From positions 130,113,605 to 130,177,604 of the forward strand of contig OY282559.1 in assembly GCA_958295665.1 (NCBI GenBank): 64,000 nucleotides of DNA, written 5' to 3'. A program made the translations under genes and the position numbers. The notes below the pieces were generated by a model. That model searched no databases and was not told the origin of the DNA. It worked only from the letters and a program-made list of their open reading frames with translations. Source of the stretch: Tipula vernalis (taxonomy: Eukaryota > Arthropoda > Insecta > Diptera > Tipulidae). The stretch's first letter is position 1, and each line of letters starts with the position of its first letter. Shown in pieces: positions 22,200 through 33,704 of the stretch.

Positions 22200-22440
22200 A
22201 CAAGCTCCAGGTGATAATCGGTTATGTCTGAATGTGTTAATAAATAATCAACAAATAACAGGTCTTTTAGATACAGGTGATACATATACAGTCTTAGAAG
22301 AAAATGCCCAAACATTTCTAAAAAATCAGAATTTAAAAACCAGACCAGCTTTTTGGCAACAGTTTGATTTAAATCCATTCCTGTATCTAATAGATTTCAA
22401 GGAAAATAATAATACTAATCCACTATTTCTAAATGCAGAA
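22200..22440 (+). pseudogene. Gypsy protease
   Basis: The frame from 22009 to 22443 contains LNVLINNQQITGLLDTGDTY; the LLDTG at 22264-22278 is the aspartic protease active-site box. The C-terminal flap and second conserved block are not clearly readable. Confidence 0.7.
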
Positions 22441-22689
22441 TAATCAGATAGAATTGAAAAAATAATTAAACTATTTCCACTAACTAGCCCTACCAAATTT
22501 GGATGTACACATTTGGTTAAACATAAGATCAATGTATAGGTGAAAATCCGGCCATAATTCAAAGATGTTATCCTATTTCTCCACATATCTTAAAAGAGGC
22601 TGATAAAGAAATTCAGCGTATGCTACAGCTGGACGTTATATTTGACCATGTCGTCAATCTCCTTGGAGATCTCCCATGACCATAGTGTA

Positions 22690-23580
22690 TAAACCAAATG
22701 GAAAATTCTTATGTGCCTCGATGCACGAAAATTGAATTCCGTTACTATTAAAGATCCTTATCCTATGTCTCACCTTAAAAATATTTTGTCCAATCTACAA
22801 GGGGCAAAATATTTAACGTCTTTAGATCTTTCCGATGCGTATTGGCCAATTCACAGGAGTTAGCCCCTCATGTATGGTCATACCTAGACGATAAAATTAT
22901 AGCTACGGCTGATTTTGAAACACACCTTAAATTTTTGAAAATAGTTGGAAAAAGATTAACAGACGCAAATTTAACGATAAATAGAGAAAAATCCAAGTTT
23001 TGCGTACCAGAATTACAATACTTGGGATTTGTAATAAACGAACAAGGAATAAAAATCTCTCCGAATACAGTTTCTCCGAAATTATTCAACTTTTGTCGCT
23101 TCCATCACCGCCCACAAGCTGAAATCGCCTTTTCTCAAATAAAACAGGCCATTGCGAAAGCACCAAGTCTCGACAGCCCAGATTATACCAAACAGTTTTT
23201 CCTAGCAACAGATGCTTCTAATATAGGTATTGGCAATCAGCTATATCAAACAATTGACAACCAAAATTAACCCATTGCGTACTTTTCACAAAAATTATCA
23301 TCCGCTCAGGAAAACTATTTTAGAAAAAGAATGTCTCAGTATTCTTGTGGCTTTGAATAAATGGCGGCACTTTCTTGAAGGTTAAAAATTTTTGATCATT
23401 ACCGATAGCTCAGCAATGAAATGACTTTTAATGCAAGGAGATTCGTTAGGCCGTGTTAGACGATGGGCACTCAAAATTCAGCATTTTGATTTTGATGTTA
23501 TCCATCGACCGGGTAAAGAAAACCACGTTCCAGATGCATTGTCTAGATGTATTGATGAAATTGATCATCATGATCCTTGG
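22690..23580 (+). pseudogene. Gypsy reverse transcriptase and RNase H
   Basis: RT blocks: DARKLNSVTIKDPYPMSH, GAKYLTSLDLSDAYW, then an abrupt jump to WSYLDDKIIATADFETHL; the catalytic box is YLDD at 22881-22892. The region between motif A and the YLDD box (about 60 codons in relatives) is deleted. Further on come LQYLGFVINEQGIKISPN and RNase H traces (FFLATDASNIGIG; PIAYFSQKLSSAQENY) with frameshifts and stops. Confidence 0.8.
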
Positions 23581-23592
23581 TATTCCAATTAA

Positions 23593-24710
23593 ATGAAGCA
23601 AATTCAAGAAGCGCGAAAAAAAATTTCTAATTATCGTATTGTGGACACTAAATTATTTAAATTCTGTCAAAATATAAACAAATTCGGATTTGAAAATTAC
23701 ACATGGAAAGAAGTCATTCCGGAAGTAAACCGACAAGCATTCCTGAATAAATATCATAATGAACCGAAATCCGGTCATTTCGGTAACTTCAAAATTTATC
23801 GTCGACTATTGGAAAGGTATTATTGGCCTGTAATGTTGCAAGATGTAAAAGAATATATCTCTAAATATAGTATTTGTAAAACCACAAAATCACCAACGGC
23901 AAATCTATTACCTCCAATGGGTTATTTTCGAAAAGCGGCACGACCATGGGAACTAATTATCGTAGACTACATGGGACCATTTTCCAAATCAAAGAATGGA
24001 AATATATTTATTTTAGTGGTCATAGATACGTTTTCAAAATATCCTCTAATTTTTCCGGTAAGAAATGCCAAATTCCCCACTCTTCGAAAGAAATTAGAAA
24101 AAAATATTTTTTATATATTCTCGGTACCTAGAGCTAAATGGGAAAATTTCAAACAACGGTCCTCAATTTACTTTTAAAGAATTTCAAAGTTTTTTAAAGC
24201 AGCTCTTATAGTCTTCAAATTAATCCAGTAGAACGCACTAACCAAGTTATTGGCAATGCAATTCGAGCATTTATTGTAGATTCAAACCATAAAAACTGGG
24301 ATAAACATATTTCTTCAATTCGCGTAGCAATCCGATCAACAGTCGATGAAATCTCTCAGTGCACTCCTTATTTCCTTAATATCGGTATGGAAATGATTAT
24401 AAAAACCTTGAACATTTTCCGAACCCCAGCAGAGAAGATCAGTTAGTAAAGTTAAATAGGATACGTAAAATTGTATCTGAAAAACTTGAAAATGCATTTA
24501 ATAAAAATCGGCATAATTACAATCTAAGATCCCGAGCACCATCATTTTCAGAAGGCCAAATGGTATGGCGAAGAAATTTTACTCTTTCATATGCCAAAAA
24601 GAACATAATGTCCAAACTATTACCAAAATGGTTTCCAGCAACGGTTCAAAAGAAATTGGGTTCGAATGTATATTCGACAAGAGATAATGAGAGACTGGAA
24701 GATTAATAAA
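23593..24710 (+). pseudogene. Gypsy integrase
   Basis: The zinc-binding region (SGHFGNFKIYRRLLERYYWP, ending KYSICKTTK, one Cys of the expected CxxC missing), first catalytic Asp in LIIVDYMGPF, then VVIDTFSKYPLIFPV. Around 24140 the second Asp block is damaged (a frame with NGPQFTFKEFQSF is visible). The Glu region reads NPVERTNQVIGNAIRAFI. The tail (YNLRSRAPSFSEGQMVW, LLPKWFPATV) fits the gypsy C-terminal domain. Confidence 0.8.
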
Positions 24711-24816
24711 TTATCATGGTTAAGATTTAAAACCTTAAGTAAACTTATTTTTTTTATTTTTTTTGGTTTTTAAGAATATTAATGTTGATAAAATAGTATG
24801 TCTTTACACTTCAATC

Positions 24817-24970
24817 ATGCCCATTGGCGATAGAAACGTATTGTCATGCAACATTCCAAATCAGAAAAGCCGTCCTCTAAATATCGTCAGTTCAGCCATC
24901 AAGATATACAGACAGACGAACGAACATTATGTTTGCATTTTCGAGAGAGAGAGAGAGAGAGAGAGGAGAT
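24817..24970 (+). repeat. LTR-like repeat, right copy, with (GA)n
   Basis: From cccattggcg to gacagacgaacgaacatt this matches 20690-20795 closely. It ends in a (GA)n run at about 24944-24967; the left copy has only a short gagagag there. Consistent with a partial 3' LTR. Confidence 0.5.
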
Positions 24971-25019
24971 TTTGGACCAACCAAATGTTAGATATTTTCG
25001 GTAGGATTACAATACCTTA

Positions 25020-25310
25020 GACCCAAATCTAACACAAGCGCCGAAAAAGTGTTCAACTGCACCGCAAGCTACTCAATTCAACCCCATTTCAATCCAAATA
25101 TAACCTCAACTCTACCATTTCTCAGCTCAGCCCTTAACTCAATTCTTAACTGAACACCTAATTCAAATGCCAAATCAACATAATCTGAAAAATTGCAGGC
25201 GTACATAAACTTAACCCAAATCAACTAAACGTAATTCTAACTTAACTCTTAATGCAACTTCCAAATAAATTCTCAACTGGACTAGTCACATACACAAATT
25301 TGTAAAAATT
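25020..25310. repeat. CAACTC-rich degenerate repeat, second block
   Basis: Same C/A-rich word usage as 19700-20560 (cttaactc, aactctacc, caactc) and the shared module near 25189. It looks like the other side of the repeat broken by the gypsy insertion. Confidence 0.6.
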
Positions 25311-25312
25311 TA

Positions 25313-26251
25313 TAAAGCGTGATCCAATAGGAGGTACTTTTTCCAATTGGGATTCATGCATGACAACTGTCATGTTCATATTACATTTGTGTTCAGTCTT
25401 CAGTATTCATTGTCATTTCACCATGAATAGACTTACGCGAGAACAGCGTTTACAAATTGTGGAAATTTATTTCAAAAATCAGTGTTCAGTGAAAAATTGT
25501 TTTCGTGCTCTTCGACCATTTTATGATGTTCCTAATCATCCAACAATCAATAAATTTCGAACCACTTTTTCATTATTGGATATTCATCACCCGACTAGAT
25601 ACGTCAACAAATAAAATTGTCATATTTGGGCTGATGAACAGGCAGAAAAGATTCAAGTGCTTCCAATGAATCCTGAAAAACTGTTTGATGCGGTTAATTG
25701 GCAGGTGGCATCATCGGATCGTATTTCTTTAAAAATGCGGAAGGACAGTGTAGAAACGTAAATGGCGCAAACTACAGAGCATGATCAATGAATTTGCATT
25801 GCCAAAAATTCAAGATATTCGTGTAACTCTGATTTGTGGTTTCAACAGGATCCATCGATTTATTGAAATGAAAATATCATATCAAGAAAGGGATCCGTGA
25901 ATTGGCCTCCAAAATCTTGTAATCTGACGCCGTTAGATTACTTTTTGTCGGGGTATCTGCAATCACTTGTTTATATCGATAAACCACAATCGATTCCTGC
26001 ATTAGAAGCGAACATAACACGCGTAATTAACGGAATATCGGCTGAAATGTTCGAAAGAGTGCTCTAAAATTAAACCCATTCAATGGATCATCTAAGAAGC
26101 AGTCACGGACAACATTTAAAAAAAATTATTTTCAAACATTAAATGTCATAAACCAAACTTACGTTACAAATACAATTTTTGATTATTAAATTGATTTTAA
26201 TGCGTTTTATTTCAAAAAAACTTTCGGAAGCTCTTATTGGATCACCCCTTA
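25313..26251 (+). mobile_element. Deleted mariner-like (Tc1/mariner) transposon
   Basis: A 939-bp element with inverted ends taaagcgtgatccaataggag (25313-25333) and, reversed, taaggggtgatccaataagag (26231-26251), flanked by TA at 25311-25312 and 26252-26253, the standard Tc1/mariner target. The ORF at 25423-25614 is the transposase N-terminus (MNRLTREQRLQIVEIYFKNQ; helix-turn-helix region; FRTTFSLLDI). The C-terminal end is readable near 25890-26070 (SVNWPPKSCNLTPLDYFLSG; VYIDKPQSIPALEANI). The middle is deleted or scrambled, so it cannot make transposase. Confidence 0.88.
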
Positions 26252-26284
26252 TATCTGCAAACAGATATTCGGTAAATTCGTATG

Positions 26285-26410
26285 GCAGGTACCCGATCCT
26301 CTTGACGTACAAGTTCCGAAAGCTTTCCAATTCGCCGCCTTAACCATAGAAACTGATTTGCTAGATTAGCTTGGTAAAGACATCCAGGCGGACATCTATT
26401 CCGATAGAAG
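26285..26410 (+). repeat. LTR-like repeat, third fragment
   Basis: The stretch ggcaggtacccgatcctctt continuing gacgtacaagttccgaaagc matches 20637-20680 but not the rest of that copy. Downstream is unique sequence with a G run at 26421-26432. It could be a fragment of another LTR or part of a longer genomic repeat. Confidence 0.45.
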
Positions 26411-26894
26411 GAATTGGGGAGAGGGGGGGGGATTAAGTATTCCTATATTTTTATATTGTTATTTGTTAACAACTTATTGAACGGAATAAACCGATATTGC
26501 TCTAGCATCGATAAAAAGCATGAGGGCATGTCATCTCTTTTTATTAGTAATATTAAATTGGTGAGTACAATTGATACAATAATAATTCCCAGTCAATATC
26601 AAAAAATTCCTTCTATCAGTTGATAAATAACATACATAGAAAGTATAGAATCTTTAAAAGAAATTAACAGTTAAAATTTTTTAATTTAATTTAAATTAAA
26701 TAATGAATTCGTGTTTTCGGAAATATTAATTTCAAATAAATTAAAAGAAATAAAATAATTCAAAATTGATCAAATAACTGATAAATACGTGGCGAAATAT
26801 AACGCGTTCCGAAATTTCTCGGAAGATTCTAATAGTGATAGTGAAAGTGAAGAAATAAAATTTTAAAAAAGAAGGACGAACAATTCAAACAAAT

Positions 26895-28045
26895 GGAGCG
26901 TACACTCAGACTTTACAGATTCCGGATGCAATAAAAGGCATCCCTCCATAAAATGGCAGTAGAACAGAACTCAGCAAACTTATTATCCAAGAAGATATAT
27001 TACAAATTGTCAAACCAGCTTTTACCGATCCATCGTATCAAGTTATACTACTTCGAGTAATAAAAAACCAAATCATTGGCGAAGCAAATAAAGCTTCCGA
27101 AATGTATAACACCATCAACGAATTTGAAAGTATTAAATAAAGTCTGACAGCTCACTTCGCTGATAGGCGAGACGAAAATAGCCTAATTCGTGATCTGCAC
27201 GCAATAAAACAGAGGAACGATAGTGTAGAAGTATATTTCACGCGAATACTGAAGATATGTAATCCTCTTAAAACCTGGGCTAACCTCAATACCCCAACCG
27301 AGGCTATACAGAAAGCCAAATGGTACGATTCCATGCGTCTTCTAGTATTCACAGCTAATTTTAGAGACTCACTTGGCATCACATTACGAGCCATGCAACC
27401 ACAAGATCTCCCTACAGCTCGATTATACTGTTTGAAAGAACAGAATATAGTTTACATGAAAAATAAAAGCTCTGCACCACCGATACCCCTAAGAATCAGT
27501 ATCCACAATATAATAGAAGCCAATTTCCACAATTAAAACCTCAACACTTTAATCGACAACATTACAATAATAATAGACCACAATACTTTAACCATCGCCC
27601 ATTCATTCAACAAAATAATGAACAATTCAAAAATCCAAGAGGACTACCACTTATGGCAATACAATATAATAAGCCAGAACCTATGCACACCACATCCAAT
27701 ATTGACCAATACAAACAACCGACTTTCCAACGACCGTTTAATTTAAAAAACCAGCCATATCAATTCAATAAAAATGGCCCATCAGGAGTCCAAGTAAAAG
27801 AACTATATAGCATTTCATCTAACCTATATCACTACGAAAGTGATAGTTACTATCCAAACGAACATTGCCAATACCCAGAATGGGATGATTCATACAAAGA
27901 ACAGCAATCGGGAATGAATGAATATTACGAAGAGAATTTACAAAATAATCAACAAGAAGAAACACCAATTATCGAAATTCAGGACGAGGATTTTTGCCAA
28001 CCAGCCTCGGAGAATCTATACATACGGATTTCAAAGCCTGAATAG
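26895..28045 (+). pseudogene. Gypsy (17.6/297-like) gag
   Basis: Reads IPDAIKGIPP, NQIIGEANKASEMYNTI, SLTAHFADRRDENSLIRDLH, AIKQRNDSVEVYFTRILKI, then SLGITLRAMQPQDLPTARLY and CLKEQNIVYMKNK, the conserved pattern of errantivirus-lineage gag in flies. The tail to 28045 is low complexity, rich in N, Q, Y and P, with no zinc knuckle. Stops near 27138 and 27535 and at least one frame change break it. Confidence 0.78.
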
Positions 28046-28529
28046 CCATCACCAAAAATGCTTTCAGCTACCTTTCATAGACCTTTTATAGACCCAATCT
28101 TGATACCAGGGAAATTTGTACAAAAGATAGAACCAGTAGCTATATCCCACTTTATTCAACAATAAAACGGTTGATAAAATGGTTAAATTAAAAGGCATTA
28201 GAGAGTTTGAAACCAAAGAAGAACTCGACTTCATTCTCTTCAAATTCCATAGTTACTTTAATGGCCTAATCGGCATGGAAAGTATGCAAACATTAAAAAT
28301 AACTCTTGATCTAGGCCAATCTCTATAGATCACCCCATTAGTTTAAATCCCTTTAAAATTCAAATTAAATTTAATGTCTGCTATCTACAATATTGCTCCA
28401 CGAAGCAAAATAATTGCAAGTGAACCCGTGGCGAGGTATATATTAAACCTTAAGTTAAGGAGTTGTTAACGGAAACTTAATCATTCCAAAAGTTATATAT
28501 ATGTGAGTAAAAATAACTACGCTAATGTG

Positions 28530-28960
28530 GAAGTCGTCAACTCGCATCTGGATTCCACCAGATCGAAGTAAACCCAAAGGACATACCTAAAACAGCATTT
28601 AGTGTCGAATTTGGACATTACGAATTCGTTCATATGCCGTTCGGACAAAAAAATGCGCCAAGCACGCTCCAACGTCTTATGGACAATGTCCTAGGAGAGT
28701 TACAAGGTAAAATATATTTCTGCTATATGGACGACATCATTATATTTTCTACGTCGCTCCAAGAGCATATAATTAGACTGAACAAAGTATTCACGAAACT
28801 GAGAGACGCAAACTTAAAATTACAACTTGCTAAGAGCGAGTTTCTTCATAAATAAATCGTGTTTTTGGGTCACTTCCAAAGGAGTTAATTCTAACCCCGA
28901 CAAGATCAGGGCAATACAGAATTTTCCTATACCAAAAAATGAAAAACAAATCAAAAGTTT
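28530..28960 (+). pseudogene. Gypsy (17.6/297-like) reverse transcriptase
   Basis: RT palm: LASGFHQIEVNPKDIPKTAF, YEFVHMPFGQKNAPSTLQRL, catalytic YMDD at 28724-28735 (FCYMDDIIIFS), LRDANLKLQLAKSEFLHK, then a stop and a frameshifted VFLGHxxKGVNSNPDK-like stretch. The catalytic box is intact but the fingers upstream are unreadable. Confidence 0.8.
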
Positions 28961-29131
28961 TTTTGGGATTACGACTCATAGATAAATTCAGTAAATTTGC
29001 AGCAGGCTACCTGTTCGAAGAAAAAACGACCAAAAAAGAATCTTTGAAGCATTAATACAATATTTAAGTCAACACGGATTACCCAGAAAAATCATAGCTT
29101 ATTTCGGAATAGGAAACAGGAGAGAATAGAG

Positions 29132-31439
29132 ATACAACAACCATTAAAACGTCGAGAATAGGGCTCTTAGATATGCGAAATTTTGAATTTGTAGGCCATT
29201 TTTAATAGGATTTCATTAACCGTGGTCCAAAGTTAATTCAAACAAGTTTAGATTTACGAAAACTACCCTGCATAATGTGGTTACTAAAATAGGAAAAGTT
29301 CGTTCTGTCAATGAATTTTATAGCTCCGTAATTGTGGATATTTTTGGATATTGAAGGCACTTTTCATAAAATGAAAGTTGAATCAGTTTGTAAAATTCCT
29401 TAGAAAACGGGCACGCGAAATACAATCGTTCTCCTTGTCAAATTAATATTCAAATATAGACGTCTAATGTCACACAAGAACAAAACTTACCGTTCACGAT
29501 GGTTTAAATGGAATTTCACAAAGTGTTCACCTTAAATCAAAATATGTGGTTGCTAATTCCGCGTTAAATGAGTACATAGAAATTTTTATTATTATGGCGA
29601 AAAAGGGGGGAAATTACGATTTTTTGGTTATGTCTCTGCAAACTGAGAACCTCGGTCATACTAAAACTATATAAATAAACTTTTAAAGTTATACTCGATG
29701 TATCAATCCCTTTTGCCGTCCGTTTTTTCAAATTAATTTTTCGACCTATCTTTTGGAAGATCCAAGAATGCGAACAACATTCACATTGTATGTTGCATAT
29801 TTACCGTTGTTATTCACCTCATAAAGTGTTCTGAAGAATAGTGGAGTTTTCTATCCGATATTTGCCAAAATGTCGATCTATTACAAGGGGTTAAAATGAT
29901 GTATTTACTTTAATGGGTCAACAAAATTGATCAATTCGAATCATTTATAAACCTGCAATTATTTATGCTTTAGCTATAGTACCATTCAATATTACAAATA
30001 CACAATGGTACATTCTATTTTTATCTAGACAACTTTTCTTTGCATTTCTCAATAAATTACGACTGCAAGCGCACAATATAAAAAAATAGTTCAATTTATA
30101 AAAACAAATTTCCCATATTTTTTTAAACAATTCTTCGTTGTTCGGAAGATGAAAATTCATAGCACAATAATCGACAGAATTAGGGCGAGAATGGTACAAA
30201 ATATATGAGCTATAAACTAACTGCAACATAAAAAAAAAGTATTTAGTACAAAAGTGTTTGAACGGAAAGAGCTTTTATATAAATTCTCAGTTAAACAAGT
30301 ACACGAAGCATATTCTACAAATATTTCATTTCAATTCAAATTGTATGAAATATATTTTGTTAATTGTTAAAAAATATTTAATAATCTTTTCCATTGTGAG
30401 CATTTTTATTGAATAGGCGGTAGTTTGTTCATTTAAGATGTAATACAATGGCTATTATAACATTAAACATTCTTTGGATTCAAACGAATATGTAGGATCG
30501 TTTGTGTGTTCACCGATTCAGAAGTAAACGAAAAGGGTTGGGGTATTTTAAATATTCAAATCAAATAATTTAACACATCATTGTAACAGTTTTTTTCGTT
30601 TCTTCGTAGTAATCCTGATATTGATATACACTCGTATACTGCATGTAGAAATAGACCATAAAAATGTTCATTTTTATGTAAAGCAGAAAATTGGGACACA
30701 AAGTATTATATTCATGTCACATGACTAGGAAAAATATATTTTATGGTTTAGTTAAATTTACAAAATAAATTTATGTTATATTCACATTTCCTCACAATAT
30801 ACATATGTACATATATTCACGTTAATATGCAAAAAGTTTTTGTGCAAATAATCATACAACAATGTATTGTAATTGTGCTGAGTTGTCGTCTGTAGCACAA
30901 TACTTGAAACGATATTTAATATATTGGTTTTTTTTTAAATAAAATTAAATCAACTATTGTACCATTCTCCAAACCAATGTAAAGATATTTCTTTGTGTCT
31001 TGCAAATTGTTAATTAAATTGTTCAAATTTCAAAAAATCCAACCTCATCAGCTCTATGTATATTCACATTATAATTCTAAATTTCCCTCCAGGCTAAATA
31101 TCGACTATGTGGACTACTAGCAATGAGAGGGTTTTGTAACTACTTTAGCTCGTTTTCAAGAAACTTTAATTAACTTCAATCTAATGGTCGTTTTTCATTT
31201 AAAATTGAAAAATTAATTTCAGTTTAAAACTCCAAGGAACATGATTATGAGCATTAGAGTATGAAACGTAACTCGGAAATCTTCGTCAAAAACAATTAAA
31301 AGGGGATTTGATTTCTTTACCAGAATTAATTTGACAAACTTAAGAAGGCGGTTAAAAAAAATAACTGGAACCGGACGGGATATACTCACGAGAGCTTACT
31401 TTTCCATCTCAAGTTACCTTAATGTATTCTCCAACAATG
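29132..31439. other. No gene recognised
   Basis: About 2.3 kb of AT-rich DNA. Short open frames (for example minus strand 29963-30229) have no family resemblance. No tandem repeat, inverted ends or RNA gene was seen. Confidence 0.4.
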
Positions 31440-31620
31440 CTCGCAAATTATTCCTAAACGTACCCTCACTCAACCCGAACCAAAGTTAATTCAACCGTAA
31501 CTCAACTTCAACTTAACCCCAAACCGAGTCAAATCATGTCTCTCCTCTAAATCCAACGATCAAACTGAATCCCGAAATCAACTTGGTGTAACCTCCAACT
31601 AAACCTCCAAAAGGACCCCC
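31440..31620. repeat. CAACTC-rich degenerate repeat, third block
   Basis: A short stretch with the same vocabulary as 19700-20560 (ccctcactcaaccc, aactcaacttcaactt, aaccccaaacc). It suggests the repeat is dispersed in this genome. Confidence 0.5.
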
Positions 31621-32685
31621 TGTTACACACCCTTAATAAGTAAGAACAATCACAAATTGTATTAAGCAACGTTTCAAAGTCTAAGAATAATTCTAATCAC
31701 AGCTATCAGACAATATAGACTAAAAAACTTAATTCGGCATCAGTAAATAATGCCAGTCCTGTAGAGCGTCCGTATTTCTACTATACTTGTTTGGACTCGC
31801 AAATCTTAAAAAACGGATAATCTTGAGCATTTTAAAACAGAAAAAGTAAGCAGCAATACCTTTTGAAACTGGTGTACAATTAATGTACGAGTACAAATGT
31901 ATGCCGAAATCTTGGGAATAACTAAAAATAAAATGGATTGGACAAAAAACGGCTAACGAATGCTGGGGTATCGCATAGCAATCGATGAGCTACTAGTATT
32001 GATCTTAAATACTTTGATAAGCTACGGAGAATTATGTTCAAGCAATAAGTTATCTGCAGAAAAATTATCAAAATTAATAAAGCTGAACATCCTGGAAACA
32101 ACATAAAACCGTCAAAAAATATGTTTGCCAAAAAAATTACAGTTAACTTATCCTAATTGATATTAGATATCTTAAAAGATGGAATGTGATGTGTGTGATT
32201 TTCATCGGCAGGCACTAACAGTAATGGTCACATTAAAGTGCATTTTAATAGCTGAAATAGCATGTAAAGATTGGAATTATTTTAACATTACTAGCCAAAT
32301 CTGAATTCTCTAGTGAAACTGTAAGAGAGAACTTTATCATTTCTAAATTATCAGACATAATAAGTTTTTATATATACAAATATATTAGGAAAATCATGTC
32401 AAAATTGTAAGCAATACTCCCTCTAGCCTAGTTCCTTCTTAAATACTTGTGTTTACCTTAAAACTCTGGTTTTGTGCAATCATCTTATAAATTTTTCATC
32501 TAGTTCAATCTTGCTTTTAATAACGATTCACGTTTTAACATTTTCGAACACAAAAAAAATCACAGCGAAAAGTTATCATGGAACACCACGTCATTATTTG
32601 TAGTGGTGTTTGCATACATTTTGGCAAATTGAATTTAATAAATGAACTTATGCTAGGAAAACATTAGTCAAGAAAACTACATAAC
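31621..32685. other. No gene recognised
   Basis: AT-rich spacer before the first GGTAAT array. A minus-strand open frame at 31922-32131 is hydrophobic and not assignable. Confidence 0.4.
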
Positions 32686-33704
32686 AGTAATGGTAATGGT
32701 ACTGGTAATGGTAATGGTAATGGTAATGGTAATGGTAATGGTAATGGTAATGGTAATGGTAATGGTAATGGTAATGGTAATGGTAATGGTAATGGTTATG
32801 GTAATGGTAATGGTAATGGTAATGGTAATGGTAATGGTAATGGTAATGGTAATGGTAATGGTAATGGTAATGGTAATGGTAATGGTAATGGTAATGGTAA
32901 TGGTAATGGTAATGGTAATGGTAATGGTAATGGTAATGGTAATGGTAATGGTAATGGTAATGGTAATGGTAATGGTAATGGTAATGGTAATGGTAATGGT
33001 AATGGTAATGGTAATGGTAATGGTAATGGTAATGGTAATGGTAATGGTAATGGTAATGGTAATGGTAATGGTAATGGTAATGGTAATGGTAATGGAAATG
33101 GTAATGGTAATGGTAATGGTAATGGTAATGGTAATGGTAATGGTAATGGTAATGGTAATGGTAATAGGGTAATGGTAATAGTAATGGTAATAGTAATGGT
33201 AGTGGTAATGGTAATGGTAATGGTAATGGTAATGGTAATGGTAATGGTAATGGTAATGGTAATGGTAATGGTAATGGTAATGGTAATGGTAATGGTAATG
33301 GTAATGGTAATGGTAATGGTAATGGTAATGGTAATGGGGTAATGGTAATAGTAATGGTAATAGTAATGGTAGTGGTAATGGTAATGGTAATGGCAATGGT
33401 AATGGTAATGGTAATGGTAATGGTAATGGTAATGGTAATGGTAATGGTAATAGTAATGGTAATGGTAATGGTAATGGTAATGGTAATGGTAATGGTAATG
33501 GTAATGGTAATGGTAATGGTAATGGTAATGGTAATGGTAATGGTAATGGTAATGGTAATGGTAATGGTAATGTAATGGTAATGGTAATGGTAATATTAAT
33601 GGTAATGGTAATGGTAATGGTAATGGCAATTGTAATCGCAATGGTAATGGTAATGGTAATGGTGGTAATAATTATAACGGTAACGGTAAGATTAATGGTA
33701 ATAG
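32686..33704. repeat. (GGTAAT)n hexamer array A, about 1 kb
   Basis: Almost pure tandem GGTAAT on the + strand from about 32686, with sparse variants (for example ggaaat near 33094). Two phase-shifting blocks (gggtaatggtaatagtaatgg...agtgg) lie exactly 170 bp apart at about 33167 and 33337. The right edge decays through ggcaattgtaatcgcaat and aataattataacggtaac to attaatggtaatag at 33704. Open frames across it (Met-Val, Ile-Thr, Leu-Pro, Tyr-His dipeptides) are artefacts of the hexamer. Confidence 0.97.

Larger units (their letters stand above)
20813..24816 (+). mobile_element. Ty3/gypsy retrotransposon relic (mdg3/micropia-like)
   Basis: A decayed gypsy body in sense orientation: gag (21021-22076), protease (about 22200-22330), reverse transcriptase (about 22700-23080), RNase H (23090-23560) and integrase (23593-24710). 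Gag style (IPIMEWKLKFSG, ENVNDFLSRL) and the integrase tail (LRSRAPSFSEGQMVWRRNFT) recall mdg3/micropia-type fly elements. No env-like frame was seen. Multiple stops, frameshifts and a deletion in RT show it is dead. It sits inside the CAACTC-rich repeat. Confidence 0.82.
26850..29131 (+). mobile_element. Ty3/gypsy relic (17.6/297-like)
   Basis: A second gypsy relic, of the 17.6/297/gypsy style. It has gag (26895-27530), a Q/N/Y-rich gag tail (27540-28050), a weak protease or linker region (28060-28330), RT (about 28530-28960) and a trace of integrase (IFEALIQYLSQHGLPRKIIA, about 29038-29100). The region between RT and integrase is deleted. No LTRs were recognised. Confidence 0.78.

Noticed and set aside
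24817..24970. (GA)n tract as a chromatin factor (GAGA) binding site
   Set aside because: A short dinucleotide run inside an LTR-like repeat; no promoter or gene context to support regulation.
26850..29131. An env gene that would make this gypsy relic an endogenous retrovirus
   Set aside because: No open frame or signal-peptide/transmembrane arrangement follows the integrase trace; the element is truncated.
31922..32131. Minus-strand 69-codon hydrophobic frame
   Set aside because: No recognisable family; the opposite strand was also considered for a transposase trace but too few residues matched.
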